NCBI GenBank assembly: GCA_019096155.1
Contig: JAHCVI010000003.1
Location: 1,550,001-1,614,000, forward strand
DNA from: Staphylotrichum longicolle
Taxonomy: Eukaryota; Ascomycota; Sordariomycetes; Sordariales; Chaetomiaceae
Length of the DNA stretch: 64,000 bases
Direction of reading: 5' to 3'
A model generated the notes under the pieces. It had not been told where the DNA came from. It was given only the letters and a program-made list of their open reading frames with translations, and did not search any database. Within the stretch, counting starts at the first letter, position 1. Each line of letters begins with the position of its first letter. The position numbers and the translations under genes are program-made. Shown in pieces: positions 1 to 11,307 of the stretch.

Positions 1-714
1 GCGGGCTGCGATGCCCAGAAATGAAGCTGCATTTGAAACTGCAAGAATCTGGAGAGAAGCTTACTGTTTCCTGGCGTGTTTGGCTGATGGATGCACAAAT
101 TCCGGTTTCTCTTTGTTTTGCGTGCCAGCCTTGGGCGTAGCTTTGGAGGCGGTTTTGGGCGCCATTGTTGTGCTGGTTTGGGCCCTTATTCAGGGGTGAA
201 ACTCTCTTACTTTCACAGTTGCACTGGTGATGGATGACCTCAACAACACTGGAAACCTGGAAAAGCCAGGCTGGAGTTGTTGGGAACCGCTGCTGGAGCT
301 CAGGTGGAGCTTTCAATGCCCAGAAGACACTAGTCCGTTCCAGGTATAGCGTTCCCGCACTGATCCGTGCGCTCCTGCATCACGTTCCATCCCACATGTG
401 AACTTTTCGAGATCCATTTTTTTTTTCTTATCGGAATCTTGACCAGCAGACTTTGGACTTTTGTCTTCACCTTGGTGTTCTCCCGTACAGTGCTGACGGG
501 TCACCTTATCCCGACTTCTACTGACGCTCTACTCTGTTATTTCCCCCCCAACCCAATCTGTTCACCTAAAGATCGCAAAGATCAACCGATCACGGCCTCT
601 TCTTGAAGTGCCCCGCGCCACTTCATCTTGGTCACTGCTTGTCACAGCACTATTCTAGGACTCCATTGGCCGATAGTCTTCGCGATACTTGAAGCGGTGT
701 AACCGGTCGACACT
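1..714. other. Upstream region of NAF1, no gene seen
   Basis: No open frame here has the codon bias of the neighbouring genes. It holds the 5' flank and untranslated leader of the NAF1 gene, with a T-rich stretch near 418-427 and a C-run near 543-549. Confidence 0.5.
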
Positions 715-2820
715 ATGTCGGGCACGCCTTTTCAGATTCCTGGGCTCGGTGAGGCGAGACCCAATGAGCAACTGCCTGCCGAACATTTCGCCCCCGATCT
801 TATCGCCGCTGCCGCAAGTATTATGGGGGAGAACCAGGTTGCTGTGGGCCCTACTAACGGGAACGCGCAGTTGGAGCAGAGGAGGCAAGACAAGCAGCAG
901 CAACAGCAGGAGGAGGGAGCACCCAAGGCTAGCACAGCGACGGACATCGATGGGATGGAGCTCGACACTCGCGGCTCCAGCACTCTGGTAGCGAATTCGG
1001 CCGAGAAACAAGAACAAGACATCAAAATGGAGGACCAAGAATACAAGAGGCAAGACGGCCAGGCGGGTGACGTCGAGATGGGAAACAACGACGCGCCGAG
1101 CCCCGACCTCACGCACGCTTTGGAAGCTGCGCTCGGCGGCATGTTCCCGCAGCTTGCAGAACCCGCCGTACCGGCCCAGCACCAAGATGGAGGCAACACA
1201 GAGCAACAGCAGGACGGAGTTAATGCGGGACAAGAAGAGGAACACCCGGAGTGGGAGGCCGACTCTTCGCCATATGAGTCCTCTTCCGAGTCCTCCAGCT
1301 CCGACAGCGACTCGGACGACGATTCAGAGGATGAAGGGGGCTATCAGCTGCTTGGCATTGAAGAGACTGCCCGGCTGCTCATGGCGGCTGACGGTGAAGG
1401 CGACGGCGACGGGACCGGGAAGGGTAAGGGACCCGGCGCGGCCCTGCGGACCAAGAACGAGATTCCTGAAGAGGTCATCCCCAAACCCGACGTCACCATC
1501 ACGCCCGAGATGAAGATCGAGCCCCTCGGCAATATCGAGTTTGTCGTCGAGACCACCATCGTCATCAAGTCACAAGTCCCAGGAGAAGTTCAAGTTCTGG
1601 ACTCAGGATCCGTGCTTTGCAAAGAAGACCGGACAGTCATCGGTGCCTTGGCCGAGGTGCTGGGCAATGTGCGCAGCCCCATGTACACGGTTGGCTTCTC
1701 CAGCGAGGATGACATCAAGGAATTCGGATTGGTGACTGGCACGCCCATCTACTACTCGGTGGACCACGCCAATTATGTCTTTACGCAGCCCCTCAAAGAA
1801 GCCAAGGGTACCGATGCCAGCAATCTCCACGACGAGGAGGTGCCAGCTGAGGAGATGGAGTTTTCTGACGACGAGAAGGAAGCTGAGTACAAGAGGCAGC
1901 AGAAACTGAAGAGGCGCGGTGGGAAGGCCGGTCGTGGTGGACGGGAACAAAACCCTGCGGCCAGCCACGACACGTCGTCCCACCAGGGCCCCGGGGCTGC
2001 CCTCAATTATGACGATGACGAAGACGGACCCTACAAGCCTCTGACTCGCCCTCCGGGCTTCGGCCAGGCCGGGCCGCCATCGCACATTCCCCTGCCCCCG
2101 AAGCCCGAGACCGGGTTCAGTCCGCCCCGTGGCGGTCGTGGCTATGGTCACCGCGGAGCACACCGCGGAGGGCGCGGTGACTTCCGGGGACGCAACCAGC
2201 GCGGAGGCCATCGCGGTGCTGATCGGAGACACGGCTCGCGTGGAGGTGGAAGCGGTAGCTACCCGCAGTTTGGCCGCGACGGGGCAGATTCACCGCAGAC
2301 AGGTTTCCAGAATCTCCCACCGCCTCCTCCCCAAAACCCCCATCTTCCCCCTCCTCCCTTTGGTGCAAAGCCGCCCGCGCCCGCCGGGCAATGGCCAGCA
2401 CCTCCTGCCAGCTTTGTGCCCCCTCCATTGCCCTATTCGCACTCGCCGCCCGCTCAGCCGCAAATCCCTATTCCTCACCACCAACCTCCCACAGGGAGTT
2501 TCAATTTCAATTATCAGGCCTGGAACCAGAGCCAAGGCCAACAATATCAATACCCTCAAGCGGCTCCCCACCACCAGTCACCCTCTCCCCAGCAAGCTCC
2601 TCATGCCACTGGGTATGCACAGCCCTTCGTGCCTCCCCAAGCTCCTGCTTGGCCGACGGCTGGGGCCGTGCCGCAGCCTCCAGCAGCGGGCGCATACAAC
2701 CCAACTTTCTTTGGTGGCTACCAGCAACCTCAACAAGCACCGCAGGGACAGCAGTACTGGCCTCAACAACATCAACAGCAGCAGCAGCATGGTGCTCATG
2801 GACAGGGCCGGAACCAGTAG
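715..2820 (+). CDS. NAF1: H/ACA ribonucleoprotein assembly factor NAF1
   Basis: Single-exon gene of 701 codons. NAF1 is a nuclear, non-core factor that binds the pseudouridine synthase Cbf5 and delivers it to nascent H/ACA snoRNAs before being replaced by Gar1. An acidic Ser/Asp/Glu tract lies at about residues 171-211. The conserved Gar1-like beta-barrel domain (about 255-400) contains the family signature LDSGSVLCKEDRTVIG, then GNVRSPMYTVGF and an EFSDDE-type acidic stretch followed by lysines. An RGG/RG-rich region at about 471-517 and a Pro/Gln-rich tail (530-701) follow, suited to RNA binding and disorder; a short Gln run sits near residue 62. The start codon is the first ATG of the frame and is followed by a sensible N-terminus. 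The gene has no close partner. The identification is secure; only the low-complexity tail is uninformative. Confidence 0.93.
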   Translation: MSGTPFQIPGLGEARPNEQLPAEHFAPDLIAAAASIMGENQVAVGPTNGNAQLEQRRQDKQQQQQEEGAPKASTATDIDGMELDTRGSSTLVANSAEKQEQDIKMEDQEYKRQDGQAGDVEMGNNDAPSPDLTHALEAALGGMFPQLAEPAVPAQHQDGGNTEQQQDGVNAGQEEEHPEWEADSSPYESSSESSSSDSDSDDDSEDEGGYQLLGIEETARLLMAADGEGDGDGTGKGKGPGAALRTKNEIPEEVIPKPDVTITPEMKIEPLGNIEFVVETTIVIKSQVPGEVQVLDSGSVLCKEDRTVIGALAEVLGNVRSPMYTVGFSSEDDIKEFGLVTGTPIYYSVDHANYVFTQPLKEAKGTDASNLHDEEVPAEEMEFSDDEKEAEYKRQQKLKRRGGKAGRGGREQNPAASHDTSSHQGPGAALNYDDDEDGPYKPLTRPPGFGQAGPPSHIPLPPKPETGFSPPRGGRGYGHRGAHRGGRGDFRGRNQRGGHRGADRRHGSRGGGSGSYPQFGRDGADSPQTGFQNLPPPPPQNPHLPPPPFGAKPPAPAGQWPAPPASFVPPPLPYSHSPPAQPQIPIPHHQPPTGSFNFNYQAWNQSQGQQYQYPQAAPHHQSPSPQQAPHATGYAQPFVPPQAPAWPTAGAVPQPPAAGAYNPTFFGGYQQPQQAPQGQQYWPQQHQQQQQHGAHGQGRNQ

Positions 2821-5591
2821 GACTGGTCTCCGGGTGTCTGCTATGCTTGTGGGCGCTGAAATGAGCACACCATTTTGCATGACAAGTTCTCTCAGGACTG
2901 CTGAGCCAGTCTCACGTCTCTCAAGAGGCGAAGCAAGCGGCTCAGCGAGGGCGAGGTGACCCGGCGTGCCAGACCAGGAGCGATTCCTATCGCCACTGGA
3001 CCCCTTTTGGAAGGACGAGGGATGGCTGGTATCGAGCGATGCCGCTGCCAGGTTTCGAAGATGGAGATGTCCTCTTTGCACCATGTTCGACTACCTTTGT
3101 CTGGCGGAATCAGCATCGCCGCCATTGTGAGAAGCACTTCTCTTGTACGGAGGTTTAACATGTACAGGAGGGAGGTGTAGCATGTCAGGAAATATCAGCT
3201 TGTACAGGGTATGGGATCACAAAAGCATCACAAAAACGGCGTCGGAGTTTCAAAAAGGGAAGAAAATAACAGGGTTGGGGATAGATTGGGCGTGGAGCAA
3301 TCATTGGGCAGATCTCTCTGCTTTGCATCACGCTGGTGACATGTTGCTCATCAGCACCAATGTATGGAATAGAAAACAGTGTCGGTCAGCTTGATTTGTG
3401 TGTCCATGGTTGTTATTGATCAGGGTTGCAGTTGTAACGGTCAACCGCGGTTGTCAAAGGTGATCGGCGGATCAGCTTTCACAACAGGCAGCGATTGACA
3501 GAGCACAGCCACGGTTCCCTTCTCCTCAATTCGCATGTCCCAGCGGGTGCTCGTCTCGCGTCTCTCACAAAATCCCTCAGTTGAGAGCGGGAGAGAGACT
3601 CGAGAGAGTTAGGGCGTCACCGCCAGTGTCGGCTCATTCTCTTCAACAGGACATGCCCCCATATCTTCCGTGGTTGTGGAGCTCTGACGGAGTGGAGGAT
3701 TGCAGCTCGATCGGTGTCGGTGGAGTCAGATCTCAGCGGCCCACAACATGGGAGTGTCTCCACGTGTGCCGAAAAGCCACTGTTTCAAAATCACCATCAC
3801 CACCTGAAGCACCTGACTGTAGAAAGTAACTGTTATCCCGTTCGCAACGCCGTTTGTTGCCGTCGCCTCCATCGGACGATCACCACACGGGATCCAGACC
3901 GGTACCAAAACACGTGCTTCGCTGGCTCGCCGGCACCACAGAAAAAATAAACTGCCCACCACGCACTCACCCTAGATCGGGGGGATGCACCCCTGCGGGT
4001 TACCTTATGTATCCCTCAGGAGTCAGCAGCAGGTGCCCGACAAGCAGCAGGGAGGGGTCGCCGAGAATAGCAAACTGCATGCCACACCAACAACAGCACA
4101 GGTCGGTCTACCCAGCTTAGCCACACAGGGTTTGCCAGCCTTGTTTTCTTTGACGAGTGCAGTGCAGCAGTTGTACTTGCACACTTGGCTCAAGAGGCAA
4201 GAACATCGTCAATTTACCCTGGAGTAATGTTTGATTGTGCTCGGTAATGGCCGACGCAAGTCTCCACTCTGCTTCCCGGATGTTGAAGATTTGGAGCTCC
4301 CGTCGTGCTGGGAAAGAAGGCTTCTGGAAAACCCCGACCAGCCCGTGTGCGGCATGATCCCAGACAAGCGTGGGCGAAGTTGGACGAGGAGGGGATGGAT
4401 GGAACAACACGAGCGTGCGCTCACTCCCTCCCTGGTAGCGGGGGGCTTGCAGAACCCTGAAGCCGTCTGGCCAATGAGAACCGTGCCGGCAATCTCGCTT
4501 GTGGAGTGATCATCCGCTCGGCCAATCACGCAGACGCGGTCCCTGAGAGAGATGCTGGAAACGGCCCCACGCATCGCGCAACTCGGACAGGGAAGTGCGG
4601 TTGGGACGAACGCTGGCAAAAGTGGGCAAGCGCTGTGTCTTGCCCTGCGGATGTTTCGAAACATGGACTGTGGGAACACAGGATACGATCTGTTGTGGAG
4701 TGGTTGAAGGCGGCTCCCGTGCTGGTGTGGTTTGGTGGTTTGCTGTGAGGATCACGGGAGCGGACGGAAGTGGCAGTGAAAGGCCCAGCAGAGCTTGCGT
4801 TTTTCCTTGGACGGAGTAAATGGCAGCTTTGCCAACGGCGCAGCAGTCGTTAGTTTGAGCAGCTGCCTGCAGTGTGCGCACGACCAACGCCCCAGCTTCC
4901 CAACTCGGCCACCTGGTCTCCTCGTCAGCAGCACAGTAGCACAGCAGCACAGGATGAACGGCACAGAGCCCACACGCTGATCCCTGAACCCCCCGGTTTG
5001 CTGGGCAGCCCGGGTGTGCCCAAACCTCCACCTTTCCCGCCCACACTTTTGCCGGTTCTTGCAGAAGCAGGGTCCTTGTCCCCTGGCTCAGCGTTAGCGC
5101 CAACGACTCCTCTCCATCAGGGAAGGTCACAGCGCAACTCCCACTCCTCTCTCAGCGCCTGCTCTCTGGTTCCTCGCACCCTCACCGGCGACCATTCCTG
5201 GGTGTCGTTGAGCGCTTTTGCTGTGGCGATGACCAGCTGAGGCTTGACATCACACCATTGCTTCTTTTTTGAACAGTAACCAACTACCTATTCCTTCCTT
5301 TCCGTCGAAACACCAATCGAATCGCTTCTCCGCGCGCAAACCACTGCTGCTGCCCTCCCTTCTTTGTTCTTTGTACTCTGTTCTTCTTTCTCTTGGTCAT
5401 TCTCACAACCGATTTGGGCGACTCCACAACGCTGTGACATAACCTCACACTGGATGCTTTTGGACGCAGGCGATTATTATTCTTGGGATTGACGGCCTGG
5501 AGACCAGGACATCGGTGACTCAATTGGCGACGACACCAGGGAACCTCGAGTAGTCGGATAGTGCGCCCCGACGCCCCCTACACCACCAACC
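2821..5591. other. Intergenic, 2.8 kb, no gene seen
   Basis: It contains the 3' flank of NAF1 and the 5' flank of the SH3 gene. Open frames here, including a 206-codon one on the minus strand at 4510-5130, lack domains and third-position bias. A pyrimidine-rich tract at about 5265-5400, just before the SH3 gene, looks like a fungal core promoter or leader. Confidence 0.5.
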
Positions 5592-7341
5592 ATGGCGGCA
5601 GCACAGGAATGGTGGGATGCGGTGAAGCATGAGGTTCGGGATATGCTCGCCCCCGGACACGCGAGGAGGCAAAACGATGAGGACCCGATACTGTCCACCA
5701 CATTATTGCCCGAGGCCGTCAGCGCGCCGGCCACCTTGACCAGCATCGAGACCGAGGCTCTTGCGCTGGCGACGACGACACGTGTGTCAACCACTAGCCG
5801 CACCCTGATCACACAGACCCCGACGACAAGCACAGCGAGGCCGACAGCAACGGCGGCAGCGAACGAGGCTAATAACGACGGCGAGATGAGCGTTGCGGCC
5901 AAGGCCGGCATCGTGATCGGTGTGCTGGCGGGGATCCTGGCTGTGTTTGTGCTCATTTACTGCGTCTTCAGCATGCGGAGGAAGAAGCTCGCGAGGCGGA
6001 GGCAGCAGATCGAGGACGACGAGAAGATCAACGGACCGTTCGCAGACAGCGCCGCCATCCGGCCGCCGCCGAAGACCCCAAGCAAGGCGCCCCGACTCAG
6101 CCTGCGGCCCGTCACGCAGTTCCTCCCCAACTTCAACGCGCAGGGCCAGGCCGAGCGAAGAGCCAGCCGCGGCATCGCCCTGACCCTCAACCCCGTCTCC
6201 AACCCGACCGCCGGCCGCCCCACCGGAGGCAGCGCCTGGGAGCGCCCCGGCATGCGCTCCGCCACGACGAGCCCCAACGGCGACCACCGCCCAGGCACGA
6301 GCGCAAGCCTCCACCCGCACAACCCCTTCCACGACAACCACCGCCTCCCCGAAGAGCCCGTCAGCCCATCAGCTCGATTGGCTCCTTTGACCACGCGTCG
6401 GGCTCGCCACGACGACCGACTCGATCCCGGAGCCGGTATCCCCCATCATCGGGGACGCCGAGAGCGACTACGACCACCACCGCGACGGCAACGGCAACGG
6501 CAACGGCAACGGCCAGGGCTACGCACACGGCTGGGCGTCGCGTCCAGCCTGACGCGCAAGACGTCCATCCGCAAGGATCCCCAAACCCCTGGACCTGACC
6601 AAGCCGCCCTCGCCGCTGTACGCGGTGCCGCCGAGCCCCGCGGGACCGAGTACTCGATGCACTCGATGGCGCCGGGCCAGTTCCCCGGCCCGTCGGCCAG
6701 CGCGGCGGCCATCGCGGCGGCCGGCGGCCCGCAGTCGACCGTCCACCGCGTGCAGCTCGACTTCAAGCCGACGCTGCAGGACGAGATGGAGCTGCGCGCC
6801 GGCCAGCTCGTGCGCCTGCTCCACGAGTATGACGGCTGGGTATGTGATTTCTTTTCCCTATTTTACCTCCCCCTCAAACCCCCTCCACACCATCAAAGTA
6901 CTAATCCGATAAAAGGCCCTCTGCATCCGCCTCGACCGCTCCCAACAAGGCGTCGTCCCCCGCACCTGCCTCTCCACCCGCCCCGTCAAACCCCGCCCGC
7001 AACAAGGCGGCAACGCACGGGGCGGCCCGCCCGTGAACCCATCCTACCACCACCACCACCATCACCAGCAGCAGCAGCAGCAGCGACAGGGAAGCCGCAG
7101 CGGACGCATCTCGCCCGGTGTCCCTCCTCTGCCGGTCGCCAAGGATGATGGGTACGGGTCCGGGTCGGACTATGGCGGCTTCTCGAGCGGCGGGAACGGG
7201 AATGGGAATGGGAGTGGGAGTGGTGGGGCGTATGGGTATGGATTTGGGCAACGGCCGCGGAGTCCGGCGGGTGGGAATGGTGGGAACGGGAGGAGGGGGA
7301 ATAGCCCGCTGGGGTGGGGAGAGCCAGGGCAGGCGTATTGA
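5592..7341 (+). CDS. Single-pass membrane protein with C-terminal SH3 domain (frame disturbed in middle)
   Basis: Two exons, 5592-6839 and 6916-7341, with a 76-bp intron (GTATGT...AAAG), give 557 codons as read. A Ser/Thr/Ala-rich outer part precedes one transmembrane helix (about residues 105-127, VIGVLAGILAVFVLIYCVF) and a basic MRRKK stop-transfer. A long disordered cytoplasmic region follows, then an SH3 domain (about 382-445) with VHRVQLDFKPTLQDEMEL, the LLHEYDGW core and, across the intron, GVVPRTC. Splicing restores the SH3 strand exactly, which fixes the intron. A His/Gln and Gly/Asn-rich tail ends the protein. The layout (outer Ser/Thr region, one TM, C-terminal SH3) resembles yeast Fus1, but orthology is not shown. 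Between about 6366 and 6645 the main frame reads as Arg-rich nonsense, while other frames keep good codon bias; see findings. Confidence 0.8.
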
Positions 7342-7902
7342 ACATTCTGATGTTTGTGACTGACGGGTGAGGGTGGAGGAAAAATCGCGGAGTGGAACTG
7401 GCTTGGCTGGTTTTTTTTCCTTTCTTTTTTGTTTATGGGGGTGGAAATGGCGTTCATGAGGGCGGGTCAGGGGGGTTGGGGCGAATGATGATTTTGGGGG
7501 GTTGAATTGGTTATCTTTGGGATGGGATTTTCCGGGGAGGTTCTGTTCTTGTCTGTCCTAGGGATGGAGATTTCTTGGAGGAAGCTTTCGCGTCGCTCGC
7601 TGTGGTCGGCTGTTCTTTTCTTGTTTTGTACACACCTCTGATGTGGTGGACTGTGTTGGGGTGAGAGGGCATTTTGTGGCGCTGGAAGTGGCATGTCTGT
7701 CGAGGAATTCGATTCATTGCTGGGATCTCCTTTTTAGTTGTTGGAGCTTGGGATGGCCTGCAAGAGTGTGACCTGGGAGGTGCGGTGGCCTGTTTTGGCA
7801 CGGGCAACCGCAGCGAGGAAAAGAAGTTGTACAGATGTATACTGTTGCGTAGATATGTCTTGGTATATTGAGCGATTTCACAGATGCCTCTACGCTTGGA
7901 CG
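7342..7902. other. Convergent 3' region
   Basis: This gap lies between the 3' ends of the SH3 gene (+) and the DUF7730-like gene (-). T-rich stretches (for example near 7411-7431) suit transcript ends. No gene is seen. Confidence 0.5.
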
Positions 7903-9123
7903 TTACGACGCTGCGGCTGCTGTAGATGGGTTTCCCGCTCCCATCAATGGTGTTGCCCCCGCCTGAGCGCCGGCACCAACCCTGACAATGTTGCGCAGAT
8001 GCACCCGCCAGTTGTTGGGCCTCTCGGCCCTCTCTATGGTAAACGGTGCCTTCTCGGCCTTCTCCCCTTCCAGGTAGTGCCCCTCCAGCGCCAGCGAATC
8101 CGGGCCGCGCCGCTCCGGCAGCTCCGGCAGGCCCAGCACAAAGCGGGACTTGTCCGGGACGCGCACGTCGAACAGCGTGGCGAAGAAGCGCGTCTCGCTG
8201 ACGCGCTTGTGCCAGGGCCGCAGGTCGCTCGAGTCGAGCCAGATACGCAGGTCCTGCAGGTTGGGCTGCTCGACCAGTCGGTCGCACAGGCGCTGCCAGG
8301 GGTTGTTCTTCATGGAGAGGCTCGGGCGGGCACGGCCGGCGAAGACGGCGGGAGGGCCTTCGTCGCTGCCGCGGGCGCCGTGCGGGTAGTACATCTCGGT
8401 GATGATATTGGTGACACGGATGCAGATCTCGAGCGAGCGGAGGGGATAGTGATCCACGTCCCCGCCGTAGCGCTCGAGAAAATCCCCTGCGGTGCGCGTG
8501 TCGGTGAAGACGAAGGTGGTGTTGCCATAGAGTGAGGGAAGACACTCAAGGTACCTGCCCTGGGTCAACATTCGGCAAGATGAATCGGGGTTGGGATTCA
8601 CTCACATCCGCTTACAGGCGGTCAAGATATTGAGGAAACCGGTCTTTGCTGGAGGCGGAGATGGAGGCTCTTCACTCTGGCACCGGGAGTCACCCTCGTG
8701 GGTTCGGTGGGCTTCTTGCACCAGCGCGGCGACAGGATGGGCCTCCCTCGCTGCTGCATCCTGGGAATCGGTCCCTTGCTCCTCGCATGCCCAATGAAGA
8801 CACCATTCGCTCGCCAACCGGTTTCCCCAAAGGATCCCTGCGCTGGTCATGGGATCAGTCACCAGAAACTTGTCGATACGGATGTCCCTCTCAGTCGGGT
8901 CGGTGATGCACGGCTTGTGGCCCCATTGCTCGATCAGCACTGCAGGGTTATGCTCGTCTGGACTTTGGCCGTGAATGATGTGCTGGCGGGGAGAAGAGAG
9001 ACGAAAGAACTCGGCGTAGATGAGGTTGCGGATCTCAGCAGGAAGCAAAGTAAAGAAGGGGGATGAGGGCTGGAGATCCAAGGAGCGTCGGATCGAGTCC
9101 CTGTTGGGAAGGCGGTCGGCCAT
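7903..9123 (-). CDS. DUF7730-like fungal protein (F-box/2EXR-related family)
   Basis: Two exons on the minus strand, 9123-8606 and 8554-7903, separated by a 51-bp intron with donor GTGAGT, give 389 codons. I chose the acceptor so that the joined frame reads ACKRMYLECLPSLYGNTTF, the conserved step into the second half of this family; the nearer AG would shift the frame. The N-terminal motif FFTLLPAEIRNLIYAEFF is the short F-box-like start seen in the large, functionally uncharacterised DUF7730 and 2EXR families of filamentous fungi. The later ITEMYY and Trp-rich WLDSSDLRPW segments also fit. No catalytic motif or signal peptide is visible. The Ala-rich C-terminus looks disordered. The gene is divergent from the CHIP-like gene with a 1.2-kb gap. 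The family call is good; the role is unknown. Confidence 0.78.
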
Positions 9124-10353
9124 GGCTGTGCCGTGTCTAAGAATGTTGGCTGTTGTTTGAGTCTCGGTGCCGGTAACGGGTTCAGGTCCGAGTGTTAATT
9201 GTCGTTGTGTTGTTGAGTCATGATGAAGGGCGAGAGCTCTCCTCTGTCCCTCTTAAAAGTCCAAATCAGCCTTGCTCGTGTTGTTACATGCGGCTGGGCG
9301 TGTTTAGCGGCCGCTTCCCCGCGTTGTCTGAATCCTGGTGCCTGGGACCCATGTGGGAGAGTGCCTGGAGAGCCACGCAATTGGTTCCGCTTCTGCAAGT
9401 TAACGATTCAGGAGATCAACAATCGAGAGGCAGCCATTCATCCTGCGCCTGCAACTGTCGTCAGCCATTGAGGCTGTCCATCGTTCGTCCATCGTTCGTC
9501 CATCGTTCGTCCGTTGTCGCCAACAAATCCGGGTTCTGGAGACAATGGACAGTTGAATGAGGGATGTCATGCAACGGCGACATTCAGCTGCCAATGTGAT
9601 CAATCATGGACTCCCAAGGCTTCCAAAGCGTGCTGAGTCGCCAGACACGAAATGGCTTCGATGATGGGAAAAGATGAATGTTGTGGAATCTCCACCATCA
9701 GCCGCTTCCAGTGTTAACACAAGCAGTCGACAGATCAAACGGTCGGTGAAACATTGGACATACAGACAAAGAAGATGAGACACCACGGCTGCTTTCTGTG
9801 CTGGCTCCTGCCAGTGGAACCCGAAGGCGCACAGCTGGTGGCGCCGGAGACGGCTGCTTTCTGGAATCTTCCCGGCTTGACAAATCGGGGCCCAATTGCT
9901 GCCCCGCTCAGCTCAGGGCCGCCCGGGAAAGCTTCGCGGGGCTGATCAGGTCGGAGCCCCACCCAGGCGGTCCCCAACGGTCCCCAGACCAGCATCGCCG
10001 ACCACCGGCAGTCCTTCTCAAAAGGGCAGCTCCAACCATTTCCGTTTCCCAAAGTTATTTGCCCAAAACCACCTATTTACTAATCGCCGTCCGACTTCTT
10101 TGCGCTCCAAAGTGTGCTTGGCGCATTCTCTGCCGCCTTTGCTCACCGAGGTTCCCTTGAGGACTCCCGAACACAACCCCCACAACCCGGAACCGACCAG
10201 GGGCTCTCCCGACGACGCCCTCCGGCGCAACCGATCACTCCCCGATCAAAAATCCGGACCGCCGACATAGGTCCGCGCATCTGCGCGCTCACCCAAACAC
10301 CCAAACCCGCCTGGCAGGCCATATGCCGTGAGGGAGCTCCATACCTATCCAAC
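9124..10353. other. Divergent intergenic region
   Basis: It lies between the DUF7730-like gene (-) and the TPR/U-box gene (+) and should hold both promoters. Apart from a small tandem repeat at 9479-9511, nothing is recognised. Confidence 0.45.
9479..9511 (+). repeat. Three tandem copies of an 11-bp unit
   Basis: The unit CATCGTTCGTC occurs three times in perfect succession in the divergent intergenic region. No function is evident; it is a minor minisatellite. Confidence 0.85.
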
Positions 10354-11307
10354 ATGTCGAAACCACCAAGCTACCTCAAAGATGAAGGCAACCGCCGCTT
10401 CCAAGCCGGCGACTACGTGATGGCCGAGGCACTCTACTCTCAAGCGTAGGACCCCTCAATTCTCCCTCACAGTCTTTCCCAGCTAAACAGCACACCCCCT
10501 CCCCAGCCTCATCGTCGACCCGCACAACACGGCCCTCTACACCAACCGCGCCATGGCCCGCCTCAAGCTCGGCCAGTGGGACAGCGCCATCGCCGACTGC
10601 GCCGAGTGCCTGCAGCGGACCCCCGACAGCATGAAGGCGCACTACTCGCTCTCGCAGGCCCACCTGGCCCTGCACGCCTACGACGACGCCCTGCGCCACG
10701 CCCTCGAGGCCCACCGCCTGTGCGTCAAGGCCGGCGACAAGAGCCTGGGCACCATCACCACCCACGTCCTGAAATGCAAGAAGGAGCGCTGGGACGAGAT
10801 GGAGAAGCGCCGGGTGCGCGAGACGGGCGCCCTCGAGGGCGAGGTGCTGGAGCTGCTGGCCCGGGAGAGGGACGCCGTGATGAAGGAGGCCGAGGAAGAA
10901 ATGGGCGAGGCCGGCCGCGCCGAGGTGGAGGAGGAGTGGCGGGTCAAGATGGAGGCCGTGAGGGAGGTGTTTGAGAGGGCGCGGCCCAAGGCGGAGAAGA
11001 GGAGGCAGGTGCCGGACTGGGCGATCGATGATATCAGCTTTTGTGTCATGGTGGATCCGGTAATAGTGAGTGTTTCATCTCGGTCAAGAACCGTTGCGAG
11101 GTCGAGGCAACGTCTAATCTGGGGGGGCGGCAGACAAAAACGGGAAAGTCCTACGAGCGCGCCTCCATCGCCGAGCATCTGCGCCGCCAGCCCTCGGATC
11201 CGCTTACCCGCGAGCCGTTGTACCCGACCGAGCTCAGGCCCAACCTCGACCTCAAACAGGCCTGCGAGGAGTTTCTCGAGGAGAACGGCTGGGCCGCCGA
11301 CTGGTAG
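10354..11307 (+). CDS. STUB1: CHIP-type TPR and U-box E3 ubiquitin ligase
   Basis: Three exons, 10354-10445, 10507-11065 and 11134-11307, give 274 codons. The introns are 61 bp (GTAGGA...CCCCAG) and 68 bp (GTGAGT...GGCAG). N-terminal TPR repeats (about residues 1-115; LKDEGNRRFQAGDYVMAEALY, then NTALYTNRAMARLKLGQW) match the chaperone-binding domain that grips the EEVD tails of Hsp70 and Hsp90. A charged Glu/Arg helical linker follows (about 120-195). A U-box (about 200-268) is assembled across the second intron, with DPVITKTGKSYER and DPLTREPL. The protein should ubiquitinate chaperone-bound clients for quality control. Animal CHIP is about 300 residues, so the length fits. Exon boundaries are set by continuity of the TPR and U-box motifs. 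The family call is firm; the gene symbol is by domain architecture only. Confidence 0.9.

Noticed and set aside
4510..5130. 206-codon minus-strand frame upstream of the SH3 gene
   Set aside because: Composition is random-like, with no motif; it overlaps the pyrimidine-rich leader region of the real gene.
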